From an uncultured Campylobacter sp. (lineage in GTDB: Bacteria; Campylobacterota; Campylobacteria; Campylobacterales; Campylobacteraceae): DNA of 6,909 nt. The stretch is from assembly GCA_938046705.1 (NCBI GenBank), contig CALIWP010000191.1, positions 1-6,909 of the forward strand. The letters run 5' to 3'. Shown piece by piece: positions 1 to 5,787 of this stretch (position 1 is the stretch's first letter; each line of letters begins with the position of its first letter). The notes below the pieces were generated by a model. The model did not search any database. It had not been told where the DNA came from and was given only the letters and a program-made list of their open reading frames with translations. A program made the translations under genes and the position numbers.

Positions 1-370
1 GCTTGGTTGCCTGATTTTTACAAACATTAGCGCTAAGGCCTTTTATCATTAGTGGCAGCATCACGTTTTTTTCGATATTCCACTCGCTTATCAAGCGGTA
101 GTTTTGAAAAACTACGCCGATGCGCTGTCTTAGTTTGTCTATATTTTGCCCGCCAAGATTCATCATATCGGTTAGGCAGACGTTTAGCGAACCAGCACTT
201 GGCTTTATCTCGCCGTAAAAAGATTTTAAAAGCGTCGATTTGCCGCTACCGCTTTGCCCGGTGATAAAAACGAAATCATTGGCGTAAATGTCAAATTTCG
301 CGTCCGTTATGAGCTTTTCGCAGCCCTCGTATCCTAGGCAAAGCCCGCTTGCGCTAATTATTTTTTGCAT
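1..370 (-). CDS. ftsE: FtsE-like cell division ABC transporter ATP-binding protein (N-terminal part, cut by window edge)
   Basis: This is the ATPase half of the inner-membrane FtsEX complex, which in other bacteria couples ATP hydrolysis to activation of septal murein hydrolases. Only the first 123 codons are in the window. I translated them from the minus strand starting at the ATG at 370. Residues 38-46 form a Walker A motif, GQSGSGKST. A Q-loop block follows at about 86-106 (VVFQNYRLI, then NVMLP), close in style to FtsE's FQ-x-x-RLL block. The signature motif, Walker B and H-loop lie outside the window. The start overlaps the end of trmB by 17 bases, and an AAGGAG ribosome site sits 10 bases upstream, inside trmB. 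In C. jejuni the same slot after trmB holds an FtsE-like gene followed by an FtsX-like permease, so ftsX is expected just left of the window. It could be another MacB/LolD-type ATPase, but the context favours FtsE. Confidence 0.85.
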   Translation of the reverse strand, partial: MQKIISASGLCLGYEGCEKLITDAKFDIYANDFVFITGQSGSGKSTLLKSFYGEIKPSAGSLNVCLTDMMNLGGQNIDKLRQRIGVVFQNYRLISEWNIEKNVMLPLMIKGLSANVCKNQATK

Positions 371-1529
371 CCGCCAAATACTCCTTTAACGCAAGATGCG
401 CCTTTAAATTTTCAGCCGTAACGAGCGGCTTTTTTATAAAATATTCCGCGCCTTTTTCGCCGAGCAAAACATAACAGTGCTCGGGCGCGTTAAATGCGCC
501 AAACGCGGCGCGAATCAAAATTTCGCCGTCTTTTTCGTATTTTTCCTCTAAATGCAAGAAAAAATCATCCTCTTTTATCGTTTGGTTGCTAAATTTGGCC
601 GCAACCTTGCTCGCGTCGTAGCCGTTTTCAAATTTTAGCTCGCCTTGACCCGCCCTTGGCTCGCTTTGCTTTTCGCAGGTAAAGATAACGTCGTAAATAT
701 CTTTTTGGTGCCTTTTCCAGCGGTCTTCGTACTTGCTGCTTACTTTTAGGTCGCGGTTTTTATAAATTTGCACGTCGGCGTCGCTTAGATCTAAAATTTG
801 CGCCAAAGTAAAGTCCGCATACTCGCGGCTATCGGTTCGCAGCTCAAATTTGCCGCCCGCTTTTAGCGTTCGTTCGCACTCCAGGGCAAATTTAGCCGAC
901 GCCACGCGTCTATGAGGAGCGTCATCCCAAGGCACCGGAAAATGAAGGAAAATTTTATCGATAAAATTTGACTCCACAAGCGACAAAAGCAGTCTCGCGT
1001 CGCAGTTTACGAGCATGACGTTGTTTAGATTTCGAGCTTTTGCCAGCTTTGCAACCTGCTCGAGCGAGGGCTTGTAAACCTCGATGCCGATAACTAGGGT
1101 ATTTTGGTTATTTTCCGCCTGAAATAGCAAATGTCTACCTGAGCCAAATCCGATCTCGATAAATTTGCTCTCAAATTCGCTCTGATTTAAATTCTCAAGC
1201 AACTCGCCCACGCTAAAGATCGCCGAGTCTTTTTGCGTGAGGCGCGTATTTTTTACCGCGATAGCTTCGCTTAAAATTTGATCGCAATAAAGCTCTTTAA
1301 ATTTAACCAAAGCATTTTGTAAAAGCCCTATTTTAGCGGGCTTTGTTAGCTTTTCTCCCTTTATGACCCAGTCGTTTTCGCGCTTTTTTAGCGTGATAAA
1401 AAACTCCTCGCTAGAGCTTTTGGTATAAATAAGGCTAACGCCCTGCCTGCCGCGAGCCTCCCACAAAAAGCTTATCTCGCCGCACTCTTTTGGAGTAAAA
1501 TTTACGTTTTTAGCTATAAAATTGGGCAT
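354..1529 (-). CDS. trmB: tRNA (guanine-N7)-methyltransferase TrmB, long epsilonproteobacterial form
   Basis: TrmB transfers a methyl group from S-adenosylmethionine to N7 of G46 in the variable loop of tRNAs, in the cytoplasm. The protein is 391 aa; the E. coli enzyme is about 240. The methyltransferase core lies in the middle: motif I FIEIGFGSG at 123-131, an acidic residue E150 at the end of the next strand, CDARLLL at 176-182, the family block FPVPW at 197-201 followed by HRR at 206-208, and LRTDSREYADF from 230. SSKYEDRW at 264-271 resembles the TrmB 'T-x-F-E-x-R' motif. About 110 residues precede and 100 follow the core; long TrmB proteins of this kind are known in Campylobacter. The usual FPDPW aspartate is valine here. 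The ATG at 1529 shares one base with the flpA stop (TAATG), and I see only a weak ribosome site, so coupled re-initiation is likely. Confidence 0.93.
   Translation of the reverse strand: MPNFIAKNVNFTPKECGEISFLWEARGRQGVSLIYTKSSSEEFFITLKKRENDWVIKGEKLTKPAKIGLLQNALVKFKELYCDQILSEAIAVKNTRLTQKDSAIFSVGELLENLNQSEFESKFIEIGFGSGRHLLFQAENNQNTLVIGIEVYKPSLEQVAKLAKARNLNNVMLVNCDARLLLSLVESNFIDKIFLHFPVPWDDAPHRRVASAKFALECERTLKAGGKFELRTDSREYADFTLAQILDLSDADVQIYKNRDLKVSSKYEDRWKRHQKDIYDVIFTCEKQSEPRAGQGELKFENGYDASKVAAKFSNQTIKEDDFFLHLEEKYEKDGEILIRAAFGAFNAPEHCYVLLGEKGAEYFIKKPLVTAENLKAHLALKEYLADAKNN
381..386 (-). promoter_or_regulatory. Ribosome binding site for ftsE, inside trmB
   Basis: AAGGAG on the minus strand, 10 bases before the ATG at 370 and inside the last codons of trmB. 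It supports this ATG as the ftsE start and independent initiation within the overlap. Confidence 0.7.
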
Positions 1530-2746
1530 TATTCGACGGCTATCTCGGCTTTAGCAGAAGCGTCGGAGCTAATGCCGTATTCATCTACGGCGATAACTTT
1601 GTAGCTGTATTTTTGCCCGTAAGCAACGCTATTATCGACAAATTCGTTGCCCGTTATATTTGTAAATTTCTGCTCGCTTCCGCCGCCGTCTCTTATAACG
1701 GTAAAGCTTCTAGCCTTATCAGAGGCGTTCCACGTGAGCTTAACCGCCGTGCTGTCGGCTACGATAGATGATACGACCGGCGCATCGATAGCACCTAGCG
1801 TCATACCGATGATAGGCTCGCTAGGCTTTTTAGACTCTAAGCCGTCTTTATCGACGATGGTGATTTTATAGTATCTAGTCGCGCCGTTTTCGTTTATGAG
1901 ATCCTCGTAGCTGTTTGACGTGGTTTTAACGAGATAAGTGTAGGGCATAAATTTGCTTGACGCGCTATAAATTTTATAGTAGGCAAAGTCGTCGCTAGCC
2001 ACGCTGTCCCACGTCAAAATAATCTTTTTAGGCACGTTTTGAGTTGCCTGAGCATTTACGACTTCACTTGGCAGCTGCTTTGTCGTTGAGTCTACGATCT
2101 CGCTAGGTTTTGAGATCGTGCCGCTAGTAGTTTTTACGAAAACTCTATATTTGTAGCTTTTGCCGGACTTTACGTCGTCATCGATATACTCGGCATTTAA
2201 CCTGCCTTTTACCTCGGCGATTTGTCTCCAGTTTTCTTTATTTATATCGGCTTTTTCGATGATATAAGACGCCGTGCGAAGGTCCGGATGTGGCCTCCAG
2301 ATGAGTTTCACGCGCTCTGGTAAATTCGTAAGCGCTCTAACGAAAGGCACGGAGTCCATAAGAGGCTTAGTCGTCGCGCTAACAACGATGCCTTGATTTG
2401 AGACTTGCTTGCTCTCGTTATACGTCCTCATCTCGTACGAATATGTGGTCTCGGGAGCTAAATTTGCATCCACGTAATGGCTGGCAAAGCGGTCTTTTAT
2501 GTCAGCTACGACCTTCATTTTGCCGTTATTTTCGTTTGGATTTGAGCGGTATAGATAGTAGCCTGCGACGTTTGAGGTCGGAGTCGGCGTCCACTCAAAG
2601 CCCACTTCGGTCATATCGCTGATGGTTTTTAGGCTCTGGACGGTAGGCAAATTCGCATTTACTTGCGCAGGCCCGCTAGAGGATACGCATCCACTCATCA
2701 CAATGGCTAAAGAGCTCGCTAAGCCCCATAAAATCAATCTTTTCAT
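1529..2746 (-). CDS. flpA: FlpA-like fibronectin type III lipoprotein (probable surface adhesin)
   Basis: This is a 405-aa lipoprotein. Residues 1-20 form a short signal peptide (MKR, then a hydrophobic stretch) ending in MSGC, so C20 is the probable lipidated residue, although the -3 position is Met rather than the usual Leu. The rest reads as four fibronectin type III-like modules, at roughly 34-127, 130-222, 226-315 and 321-404. Each has the W near the start of the fold (W52, W150, W246, W339) and a late Tyr-rich strand such as YSYEMRTYN or YKYRVFVK. The second module contains WRPHPDLRT at 150-158. C. jejuni FlpA has WRPHPDFRV as its reported fibronectin-binding motif in its second module, and its gene lies between the same neighbours. 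In C. jejuni, FlpA is a surface adhesin that binds host fibronectin; the same role here is inference. An AAGGAG site 7 bases upstream supports the start. Confidence 0.92.
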   Translation of the reverse strand: MKRLILWGLASSLAIVMSGCVSSSGPAQVNANLPTVQSLKTISDMTEVGFEWTPTPTSNVAGYYLYRSNPNENNGKMKVVADIKDRFASHYVDANLAPETTYSYEMRTYNESKQVSNQGIVVSATTKPLMDSVPFVRALTNLPERVKLIWRPHPDLRTASYIIEKADINKENWRQIAEVKGRLNAEYIDDDVKSGKSYKYRVFVKTTSGTISKPSEIVDSTTKQLPSEVVNAQATQNVPKKIILTWDSVASDDFAYYKIYSASSKFMPYTYLVKTTSNSYEDLINENGATRYYKITIVDKDGLESKKPSEPIIGMTLGAIDAPVVSSIVADSTAVKLTWNASDKARSFTVIRDGGGSEQKFTNITGNEFVDNSVAYGQKYSYKVIAVDEYGISSDASAKAEIAVE

Positions 2747-3692
2747 CTATATTCTCCTTGCTAAATTTGCTAAGTAAAATTTCACTAAAATCATCCCAGA
2801 CAGGTGCTACGAAGCTCATTTGCTCTCCAGAGCCCGGATGCGCGAAATACAGCCCGTAGGCGTGAAGCATTACTCGGCCGATTTTATCCTTTTCGCTCTT
2901 AAAACCGTATAAAGCATCGCCCAAAATATGGCGGTTTAGGCTAGCTAGATGCACTCTGATCTGATGAGTCCTGCCTGTAAAAAGTTTTGCCGCGATCAAA
3001 TTTACGCCCGCGTTTTTACTCTGCACGGGGCCGTCAAATTCGCTAAAAAGCAAATTCACAAAGGCGCTTTTCGCCGCGCGGCCGCTTGAAACTATCGCCT
3101 TTTTTAGGCGGTTAGCGGGATTTCGTCCGATAGCTCGCTCGACGATGCAGTTTTGCTTGAGCGGCAGATCGGTTAGCGCTAGATAAATGCGCCCCATGCT
3201 TTTGTCGCTTAGCTGGCTTGAAAGCGCGGCGTGAGCGGCGTTATTTTTAGCTACGACGATAGCTCCGCTAGTGCCTTTATCTAGCCTGTGAACGATACCC
3301 GCTCTACTTTGCCCGCTTAAATTTGATAGCAAAAATCCCTTTGCCCCCAGCCAGTCCACAAGCGTAGGCTCCTTGACGCTGGGGGCGGGATGAACGACTA
3401 AATTTGCGGGCTTATTTAGCACGAGCAAATCCTCATCCTCGTAAATGATCGGCACTTCAAATTCCGCTTCAAATTTAGCCCTATCAGGCTCGCTTTGCTC
3501 AAATTTGATCCTCAAAACATCGCCCAAATTTAGCTTTGCAGAAGGCTTATTTAGCGGCTTGCCGTTTAGGCTAACCGACCCGCTTTTTATCAAATTTAGC
3601 GCTTGGTTTCTAGCGACGTTTAGCTCAGCGGCCAAAAACGTATCCGCCCTCGTCTGCGCGCAGTCTAAAATTTTGATCTCTTTTTCCGTCAT
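2676..3692 (-). CDS. rluD: RluA/RluD-family ribosomal large-subunit pseudouridine synthase
   Basis: This enzyme isomerises uridine to pseudouridine, most likely in 23S rRNA. From the chosen ATG it is 338 aa. An S4 RNA-binding domain lies at about 13-62 (RADTFL, then ARNQALNLIKSGSVSLNGK). The catalytic domain follows from about 80: YEDEDLLVLNKPANLVVHP, HRLDKGTSG at 135-143 with catalytic Asp138, GRNPANRLK at 189-197, and GRTHQIRVH at 240-248. This is the RluA/RluC/RluD family; I favour RluD from the S4 domain and from annotation of the C. jejuni gene in this place, but the rRNA target cannot be read from the sequence. The frame is open up to a TTG at 3740, but that start has no ribosome site, whereas the ATG has AAGGA 13 bases upstream. 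The last 23 residues (316-338) overlap flpA by 71 bases, an unusually long overlap. It is the first gene of the operon. Confidence 0.92.
   Translation of the reverse strand: MTEKEIKILDCAQTRADTFLAAELNVARNQALNLIKSGSVSLNGKPLNKPSAKLNLGDVLRIKFEQSEPDRAKFEAEFEVPIIYEDEDLLVLNKPANLVVHPAPSVKEPTLVDWLGAKGFLLSNLSGQSRAGIVHRLDKGTSGAIVVAKNNAAHAALSSQLSDKSMGRIYLALTDLPLKQNCIVERAIGRNPANRLKKAIVSSGRAAKSAFVNLLFSEFDGPVQSKNAGVNLIAAKLFTGRTHQIRVHLASLNRHILGDALYGFKSEKDKIGRVMLHAYGLYFAHPGSGEQMSFVAPVWDDFSEILLSKFSKENIDEKIDFMGLSELFSHCDEWMRIL
2754..2759 (-). promoter_or_regulatory. Ribosome binding site for flpA, inside rluD
   Basis: AAGGAG on the minus strand, 7 bases before the flpA ATG. It lies within rluD codons for Lys312-Glu313, so flpA is probably translated by ribosomes loading inside the rluD coding region. 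The codon directly before the ATG, in the flpA frame, is TAG. Confidence 0.8.
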
Positions 3693-3715
3693 TTTTAGAT
3701 TTGTTTCCTTTAAAA

Positions 3716-3724
3716 TGCTATAAT
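3716..3724 (+). promoter_or_regulatory. Extended -10 promoter for rodA
   Basis: TGCTATAAT on the plus strand is a full extended -10 (TG, one base, TATAAT). Campylobacter sigma-70 promoters typically lack a conserved -35, so this alone is good support. Transcription would start near 3731, only about 14 bases before the rodA start, giving a very short leader. The same bases read ATTATA on the other strand, and I could not settle where the divergent rluD promoter lies. Confidence 0.7.
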
Positions 3725-3732
3725 CGCTCAAA

Positions 3733-3737
3733 AAAGG
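3733..3737 (+). promoter_or_regulatory. Ribosome binding site that decides the rodA TTG start
   Basis: AAAGG, 7 bases upstream of the TTG at 3745. No ATG or GTG at the head of the frame has a comparable site, and the N-terminus MIRLDRRILTHFD is typical of Campylobacter RodA as I know it, so TTG is the probable initiator. Confidence 0.65.
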
Positions 3738-3744
3738 CAAATTT

Positions 3745-4851
3745 TTGATAAGACTCGATAGGCGAATTTTAACCCATTTTGACTTCGTTCAGCCGTTTTT
3801 GATACTTCCTATTATTATTTTATCATACATTTTGGTTTCTGAGGCAAATTCTATCCTAGCCGGCAAGCAGCTTGTATATTTTGGCGTCGGTCTAGCATTG
3901 TTTTTGTTTTTCTTTTTGCTTCCTATTCGCAAGATCGCCTGGCTCATACCGCTATTTTATTGGATTTGCATCGTTTTGCTTATTAGCGTAGATTTGTTCG
4001 GTACGAGTAAACTGGGCGCAAAAAGATGGCTTGAGTTTCCTTTTATCCACTTTACGCTTCAGCCCTCTGAAATCATGAAACCGGCGCTTCTTTTGATGCT
4101 AGGCTACCTCATTAAACAACGCCCGCCAGAGGAAAACGGCTACGATCTTAAGGACTTTTTACGCCTTAGCCTTTATATCCTTTTGCCTTTCGTACTGATT
4201 TTAAAAGAGCCCGATCTGGGCACCGCTTTGATACTGCTCATCGTGGGCTACGCCGTGCTTTTTATCATCGGGGTAAATAAAAAAATTTGGGTCGTGATAT
4301 TTGCCGGGGTTTTACTTTCTGCGCCCGTGATTTACGAAAATTTACACGATTATCAAAAAAAGCGCATTACCGATTTTTTAAGCGAAGAGTCTAACTATCA
4401 CGTACGCCAGAGCATCATCGCTATCGGCAGCGGCGGACTAAAGGGCAAGCCAAAAGACGAGGCGACGCAGACGCACTTTAAATTTTTGCCGATTTCTACT
4501 AGCGATTTTATTTTCGCGTACACGATAGAGCGATACGGATTTTACGGAGGGCTCGCGCTACTTAGTTTTTACGGCGCGCTGATAGCTCATCTGCTCAGCC
4601 TAAACTACGGGCTAAAGGATGATTATTTTACGCAGACGATGGCGTCGGGGATCGGGGTGCTTATTTTTATTTACGTGAGTATAAATATCATGATGACGAT
4701 CGGTTTTGCGCCTGTGGTGGGCATTCCGCTGCCGTTTTACAGTTACGGCGGCAGTAGCTTCGTTACTTTTATGTGCCTTTTTGGGATTTTGCAAAATTTG
4801 CTCGCGTTTAGGTTTGATCCGACGTATAGATTGGTTAAATTTAAAATTTAA
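3745..4851 (+). CDS. rodA: RodA/MrdB, SEDS-family peptidoglycan glycosyltransferase
   Basis: RodA polymerises lipid II into glycan strands in the inner membrane, working with a class B penicillin-binding protein (PBP2) in the elongasome that maintains rod or spiral cell shape. The 368-aa protein is almost entirely hydrophobic segments, consistent with the ten-helix SEDS fold. Family motifs in order: GAKRWL at 91-96, QPSEIMKP at 106-113, KEPDLGTA at 154-161, YQKKRI at 203-208, RQSIIAIGSGGL at 221-232 then TQTHFKFLPIS, SDFIFA at 253-258 where D254 aligns with the catalytic aspartate of RodA by my reading, and GIPLPFYSYGGSS at 326-338. Other RodA proteins usually have a His-Thr or similar pair before DF, where this one has Thr-Ser. 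The length is normal for RodA and shorter than most FtsW. It is transcribed away from the rluD operon from its own promoter, and the same pairing occurs in C. jejuni. Confidence 0.95.
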   Translation: MIRLDRRILTHFDFVQPFLILPIIILSYILVSEANSILAGKQLVYFGVGLALFLFFFLLPIRKIAWLIPLFYWICIVLLISVDLFGTSKLGAKRWLEFPFIHFTLQPSEIMKPALLLMLGYLIKQRPPEENGYDLKDFLRLSLYILLPFVLILKEPDLGTALILLIVGYAVLFIIGVNKKIWVVIFAGVLLSAPVIYENLHDYQKKRITDFLSEESNYHVRQSIIAIGSGGLKGKPKDEATQTHFKFLPISTSDFIFAYTIERYGFYGGLALLSFYGALIAHLLSLNYGLKDDYFTQTMASGIGVLIFIYVSINIMMTIGFAPVVGIPLPFYSYGGSSFVTFMCLFGILQNLLAFRFDPTYRLVKFKI

Positions 4852-4883
4852 ACATAAAAACTTTACTAAATACATACGTGAAT

Positions 4884-4909
4884 TTTGATTGAAATAATTT
4901 TCAATCAAA
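4884..4909. terminator. 11-bp inverted repeat behind rodA, possible terminator
   Basis: TTTGATTGAAA (4884-4894) is followed by a 4-base loop and its exact complement (4899-4909), starting 32 bases after the rodA stop. The stem is AT-rich and has no T-run after it on the plus strand, so it is not a textbook intrinsic terminator. It lies between converging transcripts (rodA and the tRNA), where a terminator is expected. Confidence 0.45.
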
Positions 4910-5104
4910 TCCCAAATAGAATTTGAAGTTTTGAAATATTAACCGCATTTGTTGTTAGGTCATTTTATTAACGACGTTTTTTTGACAGCCTGCCCCGATC
5001 ATAGAGGCACATACCTACAAACGCTTTATATGTACCGAATAAACTTACAAAATAATAAGACGATGCACTTTAAAGCATTTGATAAAGACAAAGATGAATT
5101 GAAG
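4910..5104. other. Intergenic stretch between rodA and the tRNA, no gene seen
   Basis: I see no convincing gene on either strand. A plus-strand frame crosses it, but that frame continues through the tRNA complement and is spurious. A weak hairpin, ATGC and GCAT around 8 bases at 5063-5078, is followed on the minus strand by a T-rich run and might help end the tRNA transcript. Otherwise the stretch is AT-rich and featureless to me. Confidence 0.5.
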
Positions 5105-5181
5105 TGGTGGGTTCACCAGGACTCGAACCTGGGACCATCCGGTTATGAGCCGGATGCTCTAACCAACTGAGCTATGAACCC
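5105..5181 (-). tRNA. tRNA with CAT anticodon, probably elongator tRNA-Met
   Basis: A complete 77-nt cloverleaf on the minus strand: acceptor stem GGGTTCA with TGAACCC; D stem GCTC with GAGC; anticodon stem TCCGG with CCGGA around loop CTCATAA; variable loop TGGTC; T stem CCAGG with CCTGG around TTCGAGT; discriminator A; and an encoded CCA end. The anticodon CAT lies at 5145-5147. The 5' G pairs with C72 and the anticodon stem lacks the three G-C pairs of initiators, so this is not tRNA-fMet. CAT also occurs in tRNA-Ile2, where the C is changed to lysidine by TilS, and I cannot exclude that by eye. An extended -10 element lies just upstream. Confidence 0.95.
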
Positions 5182-5201
5182 ACAGTTGAAGTGAGGTTGT
5201 G

Positions 5202-5210
5202 ATTATAGCA
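5202..5210 (-). promoter_or_regulatory. Extended -10 promoter for the tRNA
   Basis: On the minus strand this reads TGCTATAAT, the same extended -10 as at rodA. Transcription would begin near 5195, about 14 bases before the mature tRNA 5' end, leaving a short leader for RNase P to remove. Confidence 0.7.
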
Positions 5211-5256
5211 ACGCAAAGCTTATTTACTGCTAAATTTTGATTTAAAAACGCAAAAA

Positions 5257-5264
5257 TGTATAAT
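5257..5264 (+). promoter_or_regulatory. Probable -10 promoter element for the SseB-like gene
   Basis: TGTATAAT on the plus strand: a perfect TATAAT with TG directly before it, not spaced by one base. Transcription would start near 5271, about 20 bases before the ATG at 5291. AAGG at 5281-5284, six bases before the ATG, is the likely ribosome site. Confidence 0.6.
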
Positions 5265-5290
5265 ACGCCAAATTTAATCCAAGGCGAGAG

Positions 5291-5707
5291 ATGAACGAAA
5301 ATTTAAACGATTTCATAGACGCATTTTTACTAGACGGTGGTGAGCAGAGCGAAAAGGCGCTAATCGCAGCGCTAAAAAAGGCCGAGTTTTTGGCTCCCGT
5401 ACTCATAAATCAAGCCCTAGCAAAACCAGACGGTAGCGCAGTTTACGAAGAAGAGGGCTCGAATATTAAATTTGTCCTACTAGAAGACGAGGAGAGCGGG
5501 CTTAGCTATTTCCCGGCGTTTTCTAGCAGGGGCGAGATGATGAGATGGCGAAACGACGCCGAGCAGGAGGCGATAAATCTGCGGCTAAAAGACTACGCCG
5601 CTATGCTAGAAAGCGCTGAGGGCAAATACGCCGGAGTCGTGATAGACGCGTTTTCGCATAGTTTGATTTTAGATCTTGCAAAGCTCAAAGCGATCTGCGC
5701 TGAGTAA
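5291..5707 (+). CDS. SseB N-terminal-domain family protein, function unknown
   Basis: This is a 138-aa, acidic, probably cytoplasmic protein with no signal peptide or membrane segment. It resembles the N-terminal domain of SseB, the E. coli 'enhanced serine sensitivity' protein. A leading helical part (residues 1-32) is followed by FLAPVLIN at 33-40, IKFVLLEDEESGLSYFPAFSS at about 59-79, GEMMRWR at 81-87, and AGVVIDAFSHSLILDLAKL at 114-132. The pattern of a 'PAF-S' strand followed by an 'M--W' helix and a 'GVVID' strand near the end is what led me to the family. No catalytic residues are apparent and the molecular role of the family is not established. It has its own promoter and a weak AAGG ribosome site. 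The cbrC-like gene begins 80 bases downstream on the same strand, so co-transcription is possible but not shown. Confidence 0.7.
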   Translation: MNENLNDFIDAFLLDGGEQSEKALIAALKKAEFLAPVLINQALAKPDGSAVYEEEGSNIKFVLLEDEESGLSYFPAFSSRGEMMRWRNDAEQEAINLRLKDYAAMLESAEGKYAGVVIDAFSHSLILDLAKLKAICAE

Positions 5708-5738
5708 AATTTGATCAAAAAATAGCAGGTCTACTCAG
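5700..5738. repeat. Short inverted and direct repeats between the SseB-like and cbrC-like genes
   Basis: CTGAGTA at 5700-5706 is matched by its complement TACTCAG at 5732-5738, with 25 bases between. The words AGTAAAATTT at 5703-5712 and 5737-5746 also form a direct repeat. The stem is only 7 bp and the loop is long, so a terminator is doubtful. Confidence 0.35.
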
Positions 5739-5776
5739 TAAAATTTAAAGATAGTACCGCACGCAACCGCAAATTT

Positions 5777-5784
5777 GAGGGGAG
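5777..5784 (+). promoter_or_regulatory. Ribosome binding site for the cbrC-like gene
   Basis: GAGGGGAG just upstream of the ATG at 5788; the GAGG part is 7 bases from the start. This strong site supports that ATG as the original start of the now interrupted gene. I see no clear -10 element in the 80 bases between the two genes. Confidence 0.65.
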
Positions 5785-5787
5785 AAA

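Noticed and set aside
3693..3740. TTG at 3740 as the rluD start, adding 16 residues
   Set aside because: It has no ribosome site, its leader would cross the rodA -10 element, and the ATG at 3692 has an AAGGA upstream and matches the usual N-terminal length before the S4 domain.
4612..4908. Minus-strand 98-codon frame over the 3' end of rodA
   Set aside because: It is antisense to strongly conserved RodA motifs and has a basic, low-complexity composition typical of a shadow frame.
4949..5170. Plus-strand 73-codon frame ending in a HQDSNLGP-like sequence
   Set aside because: Its second half is the complement of the tRNA. Translation across tRNA genes gives this well-known spurious peptide, and there is no ribosome site.
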